DNA of 64,000 bases from assembly GCF_019175385.1 (NCBI RefSeq), contig NC_083346.1, positions 682,001 to 746,000 of the forward strand. The letters run 5' to 3'. The DNA is from Lycium barbarum. Taxonomy: Eukaryota; Streptophyta; Magnoliopsida; Solanales; Solanaceae. Position numbers and translations under genes: made by a program. Below, piece by piece: positions 22,401-32,821 of the stretch. Each line of letters starts with the position of its first letter. Positions within the stretch are counted from its first letter, which is position 1. The notes beneath the pieces were generated by a model that ran no database searches, was not told the origin of the DNA, and saw only the letters and a list, made by a program, of their open reading frames with translations.

Positions 22401-25400
22401 CGGGTGCCGTGTTACGTCCAGGCCCAGGTTCGGGGCGTGACACTTTCTCTTGAACCGAGGGTCTTTCGGAAACAACCTCCCTACCTTCCAAGGTTAGGGT
22501 AAGGTCTGCGCACACTTTACCCTCCCCAGACTTCACATTGTGAAATTCCACTGGATAATGTTGTTGTGGTTATAAAATTTCCAAATTCGGAGAAGTGCTC
22601 CAAACCTGTTTTCAACTCCATCTTCATAAATTCCAAATAAAGTGCTCTTTTCTCTCCTTTGCAAAAAGTATAACCAAACACAGTGTCATCTTCAACTCCA
22701 ACTCATAAATTTCAAAATTCAAATAAAGTGAAAATGTTTGGAATCTATGGCCAAACACCTACTAAGACTCGGCAGATTCAATGCATTGATAAGATTGCAA
22801 ATTCACTCGTAACTAAGCGGTGCATAAGACTAGAAGCAGTCATAATTCAGTTTCTGCCATTTGTAAGATGTTAGTACTTTGTTGAATGGTAGATAAAGAA
22901 TATGTTAAGACCATTAAAGAGAAAAAGGAAAAAAAATCACCTTTGTCCTTGCCGAGTAAGATCCTCTAGCAACAATGCCTGAAGGGGTGGTGTGTTCCGG
23001 CATTTGTGTGTATAAGGGCTCCAATTGAGGACTAAACGCCCCTATCATCTGTTTCGTGCTGTCCACTGAAATAATGTTCGTGAAATGGGAAAACATTAGC
23101 ATCAAAATGACATATTCATATAGAGGTGGAAATGTGAAGGAACGGCATAGTACCTTTAATACCGGTTTTCCAAACCGTGTTCATGTATTTAAGACAAGTC
23201 GCTATGTTATTGCTGACTTGGAATGTAAATTTTAGGCTGTATTTGCTCCCTTCTTTCAGGACAAACCATGGGCTCTTGGGATTTCCATCCTTGGGGATAG
23301 GGAGAACAATGGCAGATCTACCGGGGGACTTAATTATAAGGCTCAAAATCTTGACTTCTGGATCCAGGGATTCTACATTATACATCAATCACGAAAAGTG
23401 TCAACATTCATATCAAATCATTGGTTTTCATCGCAGAAACAGAAATGCTTTAAAAATGTATTTAAAAGGTCATCAAGATTCTACAACCACAAAATCCTAG
23501 TTAGAAGTTCCATATTGTGATACGGAAAATTGAATACACCAAGAGGTCGTTTGGTTGCTGGTTAGAAAGTGAATTATTCATGTATTAAAACCAGCATCCC
23601 GCCTACGACAGCAAGGGATTTGCCTTCTGGGTCGAGCTCGTCGCACGAGACTTGCCTAGTGCGAGTTATCTCTCCTGTGTGGTTTGCGAGCTATTGCACA
23701 GGAGCTGGATTTACCCTGTGCGCACCCAAAGGGTAGCGGCTGCGAGTTCCCATGTCATTCAAAAAAAAAAAATACAGCATAACTAGTACCATGTTTGGTA
23801 GCCTTTTAGTTCCTATGTATAAAATTCAGTACACCAAGTACGGTGTTTGATTATCAGCTTACAATCACACATAACTAATACATGTAGAAATTATGAGGGA
23901 ATCACTTTTTTTTTTATGCAAGGTAGAAGATAGAATAACTAAACCCTACATAGCTGATCATTACATCACTAATACCTGCATAACTCTAACTAGCAGCCAA
24001 ACGACCCCTAATTCAGGAATTCGAATAAAGAAAATTTTGGAGTTCCTCACCTTAGCATATCTTAAAAATGAAAGCAACACAAAAGAAGCTGGTCACACAT
24101 CATAACTTAAATAAAATGACTTACGACACAAATAACTAGACTTCGGTACGATGACCTCAAGAATTTCGAAAATTTTGGAGTTCCTCACCTTAGCTTATCT
24201 TAAAAATGAAAGCAACACAGAAGAAGCTGTTCACTCATCATAACTTAAATAAAATGACTTATGACACAAATAACTAGACTTAGGTATGATGACCTCGAGA
24301 ATTGTACTAACATCACACGAATAATCAGTTCATATCAGGTGGTCTATTAGTAGTTTTTCTATGCTTTACCGCTGATGTTAGTCAAGAAGAAAATAGTTGA
24401 AATGAAAGGAAAATGGTGTTCTTAGAGAAGATTCTACCAAACTGTTTACGAACTGATCAGTCCAATTGAAAAGCTCAGATGATGCAAAACAGAACCTATA
24501 AGGTGGTTTATTCAATCTGAAGCAAATTTCTATTTAAGATCCCACCATAAGCAAGAACCAACTGATCAATCCAATGAACGAGGATCCAAGATACTTTTTC
24601 CTTGTCTTCTTTTTTTAAGATGCATTTGGAAACTTCATATAGGAATGGTCCAATTTATTGGCGAACTCTATATTTCAAATTAAACGCTGAGTAAGAACTT
24701 GCACACATATCATGAGAAAGAAAACTTGGGCTTTGGTTTCTTCAGAAACAAAGAGTGATGTTACAGATATCCAAAAGTCCACACAACATTTCAAAATGTA
24801 GTCTGAAAATTACCATAGAATTTGCAGATAATTATTTAGCATGTATTCAGCAAACTAAAAGCAGTAATTGCAGGGAGAAAAGAGGATTATTACTGGAGGC
24901 AAGAACAGCAAAGAGATTTCAAATTTTATGAGCTTATTATAGGAACATGATGAAAAATTCCCAAAGGTGGAAATTTGATTAATCTTCATTGCTAAATTGA
25001 ATTCAATTAATTCAATATTTTAAAACTAAAATTTAGATATTCGAAAATTATACGAAAAATACTATAACTCGTAATTCTCCGCATATCAATATAGTGAAAA
25101 AATACATTTTAAAATATTGGTCAAAGCTGATGTAGTTTGAATCTCGAGAAGCAAACGGGCGTATATGCAGAATACTCTTTCCTCTAAAAGATGAGGAATC
25201 TTGCAACAGTAAAGTTATCTCCGTGTGACATATAGGTCACGGGTGCGACCCGTGGAATCAGGCATTGAACAAGGCTTCCTATTTTACCCTTTCCTCAAAA
25301 ACCAAAATCAGAAATTCAAAAAAGCTAAAGGAGCAAATCTTGAAACAAAAACAATTAATATTACCTCCAACAGCGTTAATATCTAGAACCTGCTCCTTCC

Positions 25401-26140
25401 GCCTTCTCAAACTCTCATCATCCTAAAAACAAACATCAAATCAAGTCAGAATAAACATTTATAAGGAAAAAAGATACTCCTAGCATTTTTATAAAACGTT
25501 TCAAGAAAAAAAAAAAAAAAAAAAGGGAAGAATCCAAACAAACAACACATTCAAAGAAACATTGAAGAAGGAAGAAAGATGCAAACCCTTTTTATCTTTT
25601 CAAGAAAAAAAAAAGGAAAAGAATCATGATTTTTTATTTTTTTTTTGGTTTCTCATCTAGTGTTCGGTACCTATATTGCGTTCCGACTAAATCCAGATTC
25701 ACACCACGAAAGTTCCACATTGAGGTAAAGCACCCTCTAACAAAGGTGACTCTATAACCAGCAACATTAAATCAAATCAAAACAAACAACAACAACAAAA
25801 TAAACGCTAAAAACGAATAAAAACGGATGAATCAAAACAAACAGCACATACAAAGAAAACATTAACAATGAAGAAATATGCATTTTTTTCATCTTTTCAA
25901 AAGAACAAAAAGGAGAGAAACCATAAAATATTTTCTTTCTTGATTTCCAACCATTATCTCGCGCATTGGTGCCCGACTAAATTAACTCGAACTCGAGACA
26001 TGTTAAAAGGAAGCACAAGCACACACCTTATCCTTTTCAAATTGTTCTTTTAGGGTACATAGAGGACCTAACTCAATCTTGTTATTAGCGTCATCATCAT
26101 CCTTGTCTTGATGAGTTGTATATATTGAGCTTTCACTCAT
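19441..26140 (-). CDS. Rho GDP-dissociation inhibitor (RhoGDI), five exons
   Basis: RhoGDI extracts prenylated ROP/Rac GTPases from membranes and holds them GDP-bound in the cytosol. Coding exons on the minus strand: 26027-26140, 25365-25422, 23154-23372, 22941-23065 and 19441-19536, all with GT-AG borders and matching phases, giving 203 residues. The N-terminal exon carries ELGPLCTLKEQFEKDK; the next carries DDESLRRRKEQVLDIN. The immunoglobulin-like domain includes FTFQVSNNIATCLKYMNTVW, then TTPSGIVARGSYSART and the last strand DDDNKCYLEINYTFEI. These are classic RhoGDI blocks and the length is normal. The start is the in-frame ATG at 26140; an upstream exon or an earlier ATG in the same frame is possible. 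The last intron is 3.4 kb because a LINE and a solo LTR sit in it. The C-terminus ends KMNEDAMT rather than the usual short tail after the last strand, a small oddity. No frame damage is seen, so it is probably functional. Confidence 0.9.
19537..19907. other. RhoGDI last intron, unassigned part
   Basis: Intronic sequence between the last RhoGDI exon and the LINE fragment. Nothing specific is recognised. Confidence 0.4.
19908..22573 (+). mobile_element. 5'-truncated RTE-type LINE, split by a solo LTR
   Basis: About 19908-20157 and 22448-22573 together match the 3' tail of the LINE at 43685-44220. Shared landmarks are a GTAGTCGTAGTTTTG block, CTTCGACTATCTTA, CGAGGGTCTTTCGGAAACAA, AAGGTCTGCGCACACTTTAC, CCTCCCCAGAC and a TTG-rich end. 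Only noncoding 3' sequence remains. The LTR insertion at 20158 shows the LINE arrived first. Confidence 0.75.
20158..22442 (+). mobile_element. Solo LTR 2 (same family as 14061-16949)
   Basis: It starts TGTAACACCTCG, ends GGGGCGTGACA, and has a perfect 5-bp target duplication CTTTC (20153-20157 and 22443-22447). Around 21690-21800 a GGCCGAGGCC motif recurs three times, a local tandem block not obvious in LTR 1. No internal domain is present. It lies inside the last intron of RhoGDI, opposite to the direction of transcription of that gene. Confidence 0.9.
23543..24008. mobile_element. Harbinger-like MITE with nested SINE
   Basis: The left end GAGGTCGTTTGGTTGCTGG and the right end read inwards, GGGGTCGTTTGGCTGCTAG, are inverted repeats. 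CAA and TAA flank the element. A poly-A-tailed SINE piece (23598-23770) interrupts it. It lies within the RhoGDI intron between exons 2 and 3. Confidence 0.75.
23598..23770 (+). mobile_element. 5'-truncated Solanaceae SINE
   Basis: The segment reads GCACACGAG-type sequence through GGATTTACCCTGTGCGCACC and AAAGGGTAGCGGCTGCGAG to a 12-base A tail. This is the characteristic 3' half of a Solanaceae tRNA-derived SINE. The tRNA-like head is absent. Confidence 0.7.
24022..24300. repeat. 138-bp tandem duplication
   Basis: Two direct copies begin near AATTTTGGAGTTCCTCACC (24033 and 24171) and differ at about ten positions. They are in the RhoGDI intron. Confidence 0.85.
24301..24990. other. RhoGDI intron, unassigned
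   Basis: No element with recognisable ends is seen in this part of the intron. Confidence 0.4.
24991..25170. mobile_element. Degraded Stowaway-like MITE interior
   Basis: The sequence follows the interior of the MITE at 13884-17034 (ATTCAATATTTTAAAACTAA, then CATATCAATATAGTGAAAAA, TTGGTCAAAGCTGATG and GTTTGAATCTCGAGAAGC), but both terminal repeats are missing. Confidence 0.55.
25195..25310 (+). mobile_element. SINE head remnant (tRNA-derived)
   Basis: The stretch AACAGTAAAGTTATCTCCGT through ATAGGTCACGGGTGCGACCC is the A-box/B-box head of a common dicot tRNA-derived SINE. The B box carries a change (GGTGCGACC for GGTTCGAGC). Confidence 0.55.
25620..25765 (-). mobile_element. SINE 3' part, minus strand
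   Basis: Read on the minus strand, it has GGATTTAGTCGGAACGCAAT, then GGTACCGAACACTAGATGAG and a poly-A tail. This is the 3' half of the TS-type Solanaceae SINE. A second shorter piece of the same kind lies at about 25930-25990. Confidence 0.6.
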
Positions 26141-26383
26141 TTGTCTATTAACCTTATTCTCACCAGGTCCACCAAAAAGAAGGTGACAAAAATAAATCTG
26201 GTAATGCAACTGAGGAAGACAAGAATTTTTGACATACGTGCAGCTTAAGAACATCAAAAGCATTACCAGATTGAGGACAAAGATCATAACTTAAACTACA
26301 CATCTTTTGTACTCATGATATCTCAAATGTCAACGCTCAGCAAAAAAGTAGTAGTACAAGGTAAATTTCCTTCTATTCAGATA

Positions 26384-26613
26384 CTCCTTCCGTCCCAATA
26401 TATGTGAAGGTATTTGACTGGGCACATAGTTTAAGAATGAAAGGATAACTTTTGAATTTAGTGGTCTAGAATAAGCTACAGGTATTTGTGTGGCTATAAA
26501 AAATGAGGTAAAATGGGAAGTTTTAAGTTAACTTGTTACTAATTATGGAAAGATGTCATTCTTTTTGGGACTGACTAAAAAGGAAAGAGTCACATAAATT
26601 GCGACATAGGAAG
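26384..26613. mobile_element. Stowaway MITE (230 bp)
   Basis: The ends CTCCTTCCGTCCCAATATAT and, read inwards from the right, CTTCCTATGTCGCAATTTAT are inverted. TA flanks both sides (26382-26383, 26614-26615). Confidence 0.85.
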
Positions 26614-26764
26614 TACCATTTTTCTTCTGCTAGTCATCCCAGGAGGAGAGACACAGAAGAAGAGGAACAGATTGCACCTTTTAGGGAAGACTATATTTTG
26701 CAAAAACTACTTCACCACTCAAGTAGTCCAGTCAATAGAAGAGACATGGATAGAAAAGACAAAC

Positions 26765-26876
26765 CTCAAAGCACCCACGAGATCCTCCTCCGATAAACTC
26801 TCGGATGAATTCTTTGCTTTAGGAAACAAAATAACAGGGATGCCTTGCTCCCTTGCATACTTAGCACCTCCACAAT
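26765..26876 (-). pseudogene. Lone exon of phosphoribosylglycinamide formyltransferase (GART/PUR3)
   Basis: GART catalyses the first folate-dependent formyl transfer of purine synthesis, in plastids of plants. The minus strand has an acceptor (AATGCAG), 112 nt of open frame and a donor (TTTGAG|GTTTG). The exon encodes YAREQGIPVILFPKAKNSSE and SEEDLVGALR, the segment after the substrate-binding core and before the FILLAGY block. No neighbouring exon is found on either side before the RhoGDI start or the RING gene. It is therefore an orphan exon, although its splice signals and frame are intact. It could be a gene-capture relic or the leftover of a tandem duplication. Confidence 0.75.
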
Positions 26877-26941
26877 CTGCATTTCATTACAAAAGAATCT
26901 AAATGAAAAGATGAGTGACAACTAGGAGAAGACAATTGAAT

Positions 26942-27127
26942 ACGCATATCTTCAGGTATAAAATGGGCTAAATGTGAGATTTAGACAGTTCAAAAGCTTT
27001 AGTGTCATTCCTGAGTAATTCCTCAAAATATCAAACGCATATCTTCAGGTATAAAATGGGCTAAATGTGAGATTTAGAAAGTTCAAAAGCTTTAGTGTCA
27101 TTCCTGAGTAATTCCTCAAAATATCAA
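26942..27127. repeat. 93-bp tandem duplication
   Basis: Two copies starting ACGCATATCTTCAGGTATAA (26942 and 27035) lie head to tail and differ at about one base, so the duplication is recent. Confidence 0.9.
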
Positions 27128-27258
27128 CTGTACCAAATGCAATAGGATACATAAGCACTTGAAAACCATGAGTAAGAGGTATGGTTCCACCAAATAACAT
27201 TGGAGCAATCCACATATAAGCTCTCATAAAGCTATTCGAATTACAAAGGAAAATCATA

Positions 27259-27501
27259 CTCCCTCCGTCCCAATTTATGTGATATAGTTTCACTAGGCAC
27301 CAAGTTTTAAAAAGAAAGGAAGACTTTTGATACTTGTGGTCTAAAACAAGTCATAGATATTTGTGTAGCTGTAAATCATTTCATTAAGGGTAAAAGGAGA
27401 AGTTTTAGGATAAATTATTTCTAAATATAGAAATGTATCAATTTATTTTTTTTAGACTGACTAAAAAGGAGAGTGTATCACATAAATTGGGACAGAGGTT
27501 G
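27259..27501. mobile_element. Stowaway MITE (243 bp)
   Basis: The left end CTCCCTCCGTCCCAATTTAT and the right end read inwards, CAACCTCTGTCCCAATTTAT, are inverted. TA flanks both sides. It is close in sequence to the copy at 26384. Confidence 0.85.
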
Positions 27502-28501
27502 TAATAGCATAAGGAAACTTTTATTGAAACAGAAATCTCTAAAATTTCAAAACACTTCCACCGAGAACCTATTAAGCTGATATTGTATCATCGAAACTTC
27601 TCATCATCAAAGAGGAAAGAGAGAGTTCGTCACCAACGTGATGTCAGTTTCAACACAGCATACATATTCATGAAGTCACACTAGCTTCAACATGCAAACT
27701 ATTAGTAAACCTAAGAATAATAAATTTCAGGAAGAAAGAAACGAAAAATAGAATACAGATGAAGCCTGAAGTAAAAACTAAGAATAGAAATTTCATTCCT
27801 TGGCAAGTTAATCAAGAAAATTGCAATACAAATAGACTACATATACAAGTTCTCTCTACAGCTCGAAGCTTTGCTAAAATCTCAAATAGGAGGGGACCTA
27901 AAAGCCAACAATATATAATCTTGAAATACAATCATAACAACAATAACAACAGTTATGCCCAAGTCCAGAACAAGTTGAGTTCGGCTATATGGATCCGCAT
28001 TGACTACGTTACTCAATCTAAATTCATCTCATGCCAACACAATGCATGATCTGTTAGTTAGGTGAATTTGACGAGTTGGAATAAAGGGATGGAAGATAAG
28101 TGGAGAATAAAAAGTTTTCCATTATATTCTAGATTAGTGAAACATAATTACCACTATATTTATCATCGATCGCATTGCCAAGGATTATATCTTCTTTTTT
28201 GGCAGCATTGTATTTACAAAAACTCGTCGAATGACTTGAACTTTGCATTTTTTCCGATAGAAGCAATGGATGATAATGAGATTTCCACCATAGAATACTA
28301 ATGAGATTTTCAAAAAGTCAGAGACAATCAAAATAAATATCAATGAGTGATCTTGGAGTTCTAAACTTGTCCAAAAGTGCTATATTCAATCCACCTTCCT
28401 CAATTACATCAACTATTATAAAAATAGATAGATAAATAAATAAAGAAAGAAGGAAACATGAAGCTAGGAGTCTAATTCAGCAGTTGGTATGTCATAGCAG
28501 C
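27502..28501. other. Intergenic DNA with a LINE-like scrap
   Basis: At about 27935-28030 a CAACAATAACAACA run followed by AACAAGTTGAGTTCGGCTAT resembles the 3' region of an RTE-type LINE or derived SINE common in dicots. The rest shows nothing specific. Confidence 0.45.
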
Positions 28502-28570
28502 TTCTGGAAAATGATTTTCTTGAGCCAAGGGTATAACCCCACTTGTGGGATTATACTTTTGTTGTTGTTG
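28502..28570 (-). mobile_element. Short retroelement 3' tail inserted at the RING gene stop codon
   Basis: About 69 bp with the RTE/SINE tail (TTGAGCCAAGGG, CCCACTTGTGGGATTATAC, then TTG repeats) is flanked by 18-bp imperfect direct repeats: TTGGTATGTCATAGCAGC (28484-28501) and TTGGCATGTCATAGCGGC (28571-28588). The repeats are the duplicated 3' end of the RING coding sequence, so this is an insertion into the gene. Confidence 0.8.
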
Positions 28571-29309
28571 TTGGCATGTCATAGCGGCAAATAGGGCAAT
28601 AATGGCTCCTGTCTAACCAGGTTGTAATGCAATCTCCATGAAACATATGTGAGCAAGGCATGCACACGATCCTTTCCCCCTCCTTCCCAAGTTGTGCATA
28701 ACAGATGGGACAGTCATCATTCAAACATTGATCTTCATCAATCTCCATTCTCTCCGGCAACTGCATTATTGATGTCTTACTAGCAGGTACCATCCCCACA
28801 TTCAAGCGCGACGACAATTCTTGTCGCCTCCCATCCAGAATACATTCGATTTTAAAAGTTAAACCAACGGACATCTCCAAGTTTTGGGTACCACGCTTGG
28901 TCAGAGCAGAGTCACGTACCCCACGTATCACACTATCGATGTTAACAGAAGTACTAAAAGTCGCACCGCCCCAGTTGTTGAGATTTCGTTTAATGATGCG
29001 GTAGAAAGGGGTGTAGGACAAGTATTCAGAATGGGATAGTTTGAGATGAAACGATTTGGTGTCAGTGTCATGAGATTCATCCATATATAGGAGTTCACTA
29101 GGGTGCTGAGGTGTTAAATACCAAACGTCCATGTGAGTAGTTAGGAGAAATTGAATGAATAAAGTGGGGTAATTACACCTCCTCCCAGTATTATTATTAT
29201 CATCAGCATGTTCACATGTTCCCAATTGCTGTGGTACTTGTCGAATTTCGCAGCTTATTAGTTTTCCCCTGCAATGGACACCGTGCTCTTCAAAATTAGC
29301 AGCCTCCAT
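28551..29309 (-). CDS. RING-H2 finger E3 ubiquitin ligase, intronless (252 aa)
   Basis: The C-terminal domain has the full C3H2C3 pattern: C200, C203, C219, H221, H224, C227, C238 and C241 (CPIC, then CSHMFHGDC, then CPIC). Such domains bind an E2 enzyme and pass ubiquitin to a substrate. The first ~190 residues match no domain I know; there is no signal peptide or clear membrane segment, so it is probably soluble. The frame runs without breaks from the first ATG. The last six residues (TTTTKV) and the stop are encoded by a retroelement tail inserted at 28502-28570. The displaced original end is still visible just beyond it and would have read PTAELDS. The RING itself is untouched, so function is likely kept. 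Substrate unknown. Confidence 0.85.
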   Translation of the reverse strand: MEAANFEEHGVHCRGKLISCEIRQVPQQLGTCEHADDNNNTGRRCNYPTLFIQFLLTTHMDVWYLTPQHPSELLYMDESHDTDTKSFHLKLSHSEYLSYTPFYRIIKRNLNNWGGATFSTSVNIDSVIRGVRDSALTKRGTQNLEMSVGLTFKIECILDGRRQELSSRLNVGMVPASKTSIMQLPERMEIDEDQCLNDDCPICYAQLGKEGERIVCMPCSHMFHGDCITTWLDRSHYCPICRYDMPTTTTKV

Positions 29310-30420
29310 GGAATAGTTTTCCCCTCTAGTCTTAGTCTTCTTCTTGTATTTATAGCTGATGAGATGAGAAGCAAATCCAACACCAACTCAAATTAGGATT
29401 TACAAATACAAGACCAACCCAAATTAGGATCGGTTAATTAAGAAAGACCCAAAATATATATTACTAAAAGGAAAACAAAACAAAAGTACTAGTAAATCTA
29501 AAACCTTTTTTCCCACTTAATAAGGAATTCTATCATAATAATGATTTACCCTAAAAACAATAATAAAAATAATGTGGGATCTGGGGACCTTACCCGAGAG
29601 GATATTTTAAATTGAAAACTTGTGGATTCAGCAAATTGGTGAAGGAAAACCATACAACTTCAAAAATTCTTTTTTGCTCCAGTTAGTCGTAACAAAAGAA
29701 GAAGAAAAGGATGAAACAACTTACTGATTTGCACAAAGGGAAATCTAAGTTACAAACCCGTATTTTCCAGTGGTGATAATATGATCAGGAGACTATGCTT
29801 TGTGTCTCGGATGAACTTTTGAGTGACATCGGGGAACAAGTTTCTAAAGGAAAAATGTTTTGAGACAATTTTTTAAACTAGTTATTATTTCTTTTTCTTT
29901 TCCTTTTTTTTTTTAAACAAAAAACTATAATCTATATATTTATATAAAAATAGGAGAGGTACAGCCAATTCGGGTTTACAAAAGATTAACAATGTATACC
30001 TGCCTGCAGCTAGAACACCAGCAAGAAAACGCGATGCTCTTGAAAGCAAGAAAAAATAAAAAGCCATCGGGCGAAGAAAGGGGATAAAGTTTTAGAGGAG
30101 GTAGAAAAAGTGATGATTATATGGCCTATTTTATTTAATGAGAATAGGGTAAAATTACTTCTTCTTTTTACCCCTGATCGAAACCAAAGCTTTTCTAATA
30201 TATAGTAATGTAAAAGGGAAAAATGAAATAGGTATCTACTTAAGACTTTTTATTACAAAATATATAAACAGTTTTTCTTATTTACAAAACATAATGATAT
30301 TTTACGAAACATGATGGATTTTCATATATTTTTCATCTTTTTATTTTCTTCAGAAAATAATTTTTTAAAAAAATATTTTAAAAAAATAAAATTATTGTGT
30401 ATGAAAGTTGTATGAAATGT
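29310..30420. other. Upstream region of the RING gene, AT-rich
   Basis: It should hold the promoter and 5' UTR of the minus-strand RING gene, but no single element can be pinned down. No other gene is recognised. Confidence 0.4.
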
Positions 30421-30835
30421 GTATGCGTGAGCGAAATTTTTAATATGGTTTTCATACACAAAATTGTGAGCGAAATCTTTAAGCCTTAAGCTAGATATAT
30501 ACATTCATACACAAAAATTTGAGCGATTATTTTAAGTTTTGAATATTGTATCAAAGTTGTATATAATGTTGTTGTAGTTGTATTATTTTATAGAAATCTA
30601 ACATGAACTTTATGCACGAAAATGTCAGCGAAATTCTAAGCCTCGAGTGAGATACAAATTTCATACCGTGCTCATACACAAAATTTTGAGCGGACTATTT
30701 AAGCATTGAACGAGATATACACATTTCATACAATTTCATACCATTTTCATACACTAAATTTTGAGTGAATTTTTTAAACCTTGAGCGAGATATACACATT
30801 TCATACTACTTTCATACATAAATTTTTTAGCGATT
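30421..30835. repeat. Diverged tandem array
   Basis: Around six copies of a unit containing CATACACAAAATTTTGAGCG and GAGCGAGATATACACATTTC recur at irregular spacing of about 57-105 bp. It does not look coding. Confidence 0.75.
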
Positions 30836-31760
30836 TTTTTATTTTAAAAAATAGTTTAAAAAGTATTAAAAAAAAATTAAAAAAAGTATGTTCTGCATAG
30901 CGTTTGTAATGTTATGTTTTGTAAATAGAAAATTATCATCGTGTTTCGTAAATATTTCAACTTAATATGTATATATATACGTACTTTTCCCATTTTATCT
31001 AGGCATCACTGATCATTGGGTGAAGAAGCCACGCCACACTCAAGCTTCGGCGGAAACTCTATATATGTATGTATATAAATTATATAAGAAATAGTCTAAA
31101 AAATGGGGAAGCTTGGAAGCTGGTGAGTATTGTAGTGGTAACCTGTTTCTTAGAAGATGCAAAATGACATGCTTGGCAATGATATGCTTACCCCCTCCAC
31201 ATGGGACCCCCAACAAACCCCCCTCTATTATGGCTGTTGGATGGGTCGGATGGTGATTGATTGATTGGTGGTTAGTTGGTCTGCTAAGTATAATTGTTTT
31301 TGGGGCATGGCAGATTTCACTTAATCCAAGCTAGAAAGGTAGAGGCAAGAAAGAAGAAAAGATAGCAGTAGTGGAAGGGCTTATAGGCGTTGCGTGTATC
31401 CTAGTGCATCCGAAGATTCTCTTTAGCCTTCTTGGACCTAAGTGCTGGTCTTTATGTGATTTGAACCATATAGGGGTGAAAATACTGGACATTCTCTTTT
31501 ACCTGGACCTCTTATCTTGACCCAGTGTGTACTCTTGTATTTTGGGCACCAACATTGTCCTGTTTTCTATTACATGTGGCCATTTTGTTGGATGGAGATA
31601 AATCCCTTACTACAGTTAAGGTTTTTCCTTTTTTTTCTTTCGCATGAAACACTATTAATTTGGTCAGTGGTGAACTTAACTTTTAGCGCCAGTACTGACT
31701 TTCAGGGTTAACATATAGATATCCTATCAAGAGAGCTTGACATGTGGATACTCAATGCAG
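30836..31760. other. Intergenic DNA 5' of the IleRS fragment
   Basis: No upstream isoleucyl-tRNA synthetase exon and no delimited element is found. Confidence 0.4.
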
Positions 31761-32821
31761 GTATGTTCCACTATTTGATTACTTCAAGGAATTTTCTGAC
31801 TCAGCATTCAGAGTTGTCGCGGATGATTATGTGACTTCTGACAGTGGTACTGGTATTGTTCATTGTGCTCCTGCCTTTGGTGAGGACGATTATCGTGTTT
31901 GTATTGAAAACTGCATAATCAATAAGGTTCGAAAACTTATGGAAATTCAAAGTATTTTTGCAATCAATCCTATCTGCCTGTAAAAGAAAACACGTTTCAT
32001 TGTCTGTATATATGCTCTGGAACTTATATGCTTTATTATTAGCTTTTGGCCGTTTAGTACGCTCCTACAGGCTACAAGTGTCAGGACCTGCATGAGTTTA
32101 TCACTTTTACTTTCCTATGCAATATCTGACTTGGCATCACCCTTTCTTCCTGGGAGAATGTACTGGAATAACGTCCCAGGGGCTTGTGATAATATTAGGA
32201 GCTCATTGTGCTTCTTTACTTCGACCTTTTGGTGGTCTCTCTTACCCCTTTCCATAACCACTTAGTAACTAGATTTTCATGGTTCTTTTGCCGACAGAAG
32301 TACATTGTGGATTGCAGCATATTTCTTGCTCTTCCTTTGCAAACTAAGTAGCATATTTTGTTACTGCAAGCGGCGGTTGATGATAACGGCCGCTTTACTG
32401 ATAGAATTACCGACTTCAGAGATAAATATATTAAGGATGCAGATAATGATATCACTCAAGCAGTGAAGGCAAGAGACTCCAGAACATTTTTTTTTGTCAC
32501 ACTAGAATGTACACACCTTACGAACAGGGGGGTGAGATTTTGACAATATTTAATTGGCTGAAAACACCCATCAAAGTAAATATGGTTTACCATAAACTTT
32601 GTAGGTAGCTTGTTCTTAATCTGAGTGAGGAATAATTGTTGTTTGTTTGTATTTTTATACATTTATGGTCGTTTAGTTAGTTATGGTTAACATCCCTGCT
32701 TAAGATACTTTTGTTTGGTTCAGGATAAAGGAAGGCTTGTCAAATCTGGAAAGTTTATGCATTCTTACCCTTTTTGCTGGAGATCTGACACACCTTTGAT
32801 TTACAGAGCAGTTCCTAGCTG
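31761..32821 (+). pseudogene. Cytosolic isoleucyl-tRNA synthetase fragment, three exons
   Basis: Exons at 31761-31926, about 32371-32468 and 32724-32821 encode consecutive parts of the editing (CP1) region of a class I IleRS. Visible blocks are [53 protein letters not shown] and [20 protein letters not shown]. The [11 protein letters not shown] block is diagnostic of IleRS/ValRS-type editing domains. Exons 1 and 3 keep good splice sites. Exon 2 ends at a GC-type donor (AAG|GCAAGA) and has lost about six codons at its start, leaving the frame out of phase. No upstream or downstream exons are present: the HIGH and KMSKS catalytic motifs and the tRNA-binding end are missing. It is a pseudogene fragment that cannot charge tRNA. 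Confidence 0.85.

Noticed and set aside
30421..30835. CRISPR-like array
   Set aside because: Units are diverged, spacing is irregular, and the DNA is clearly plant nuclear.
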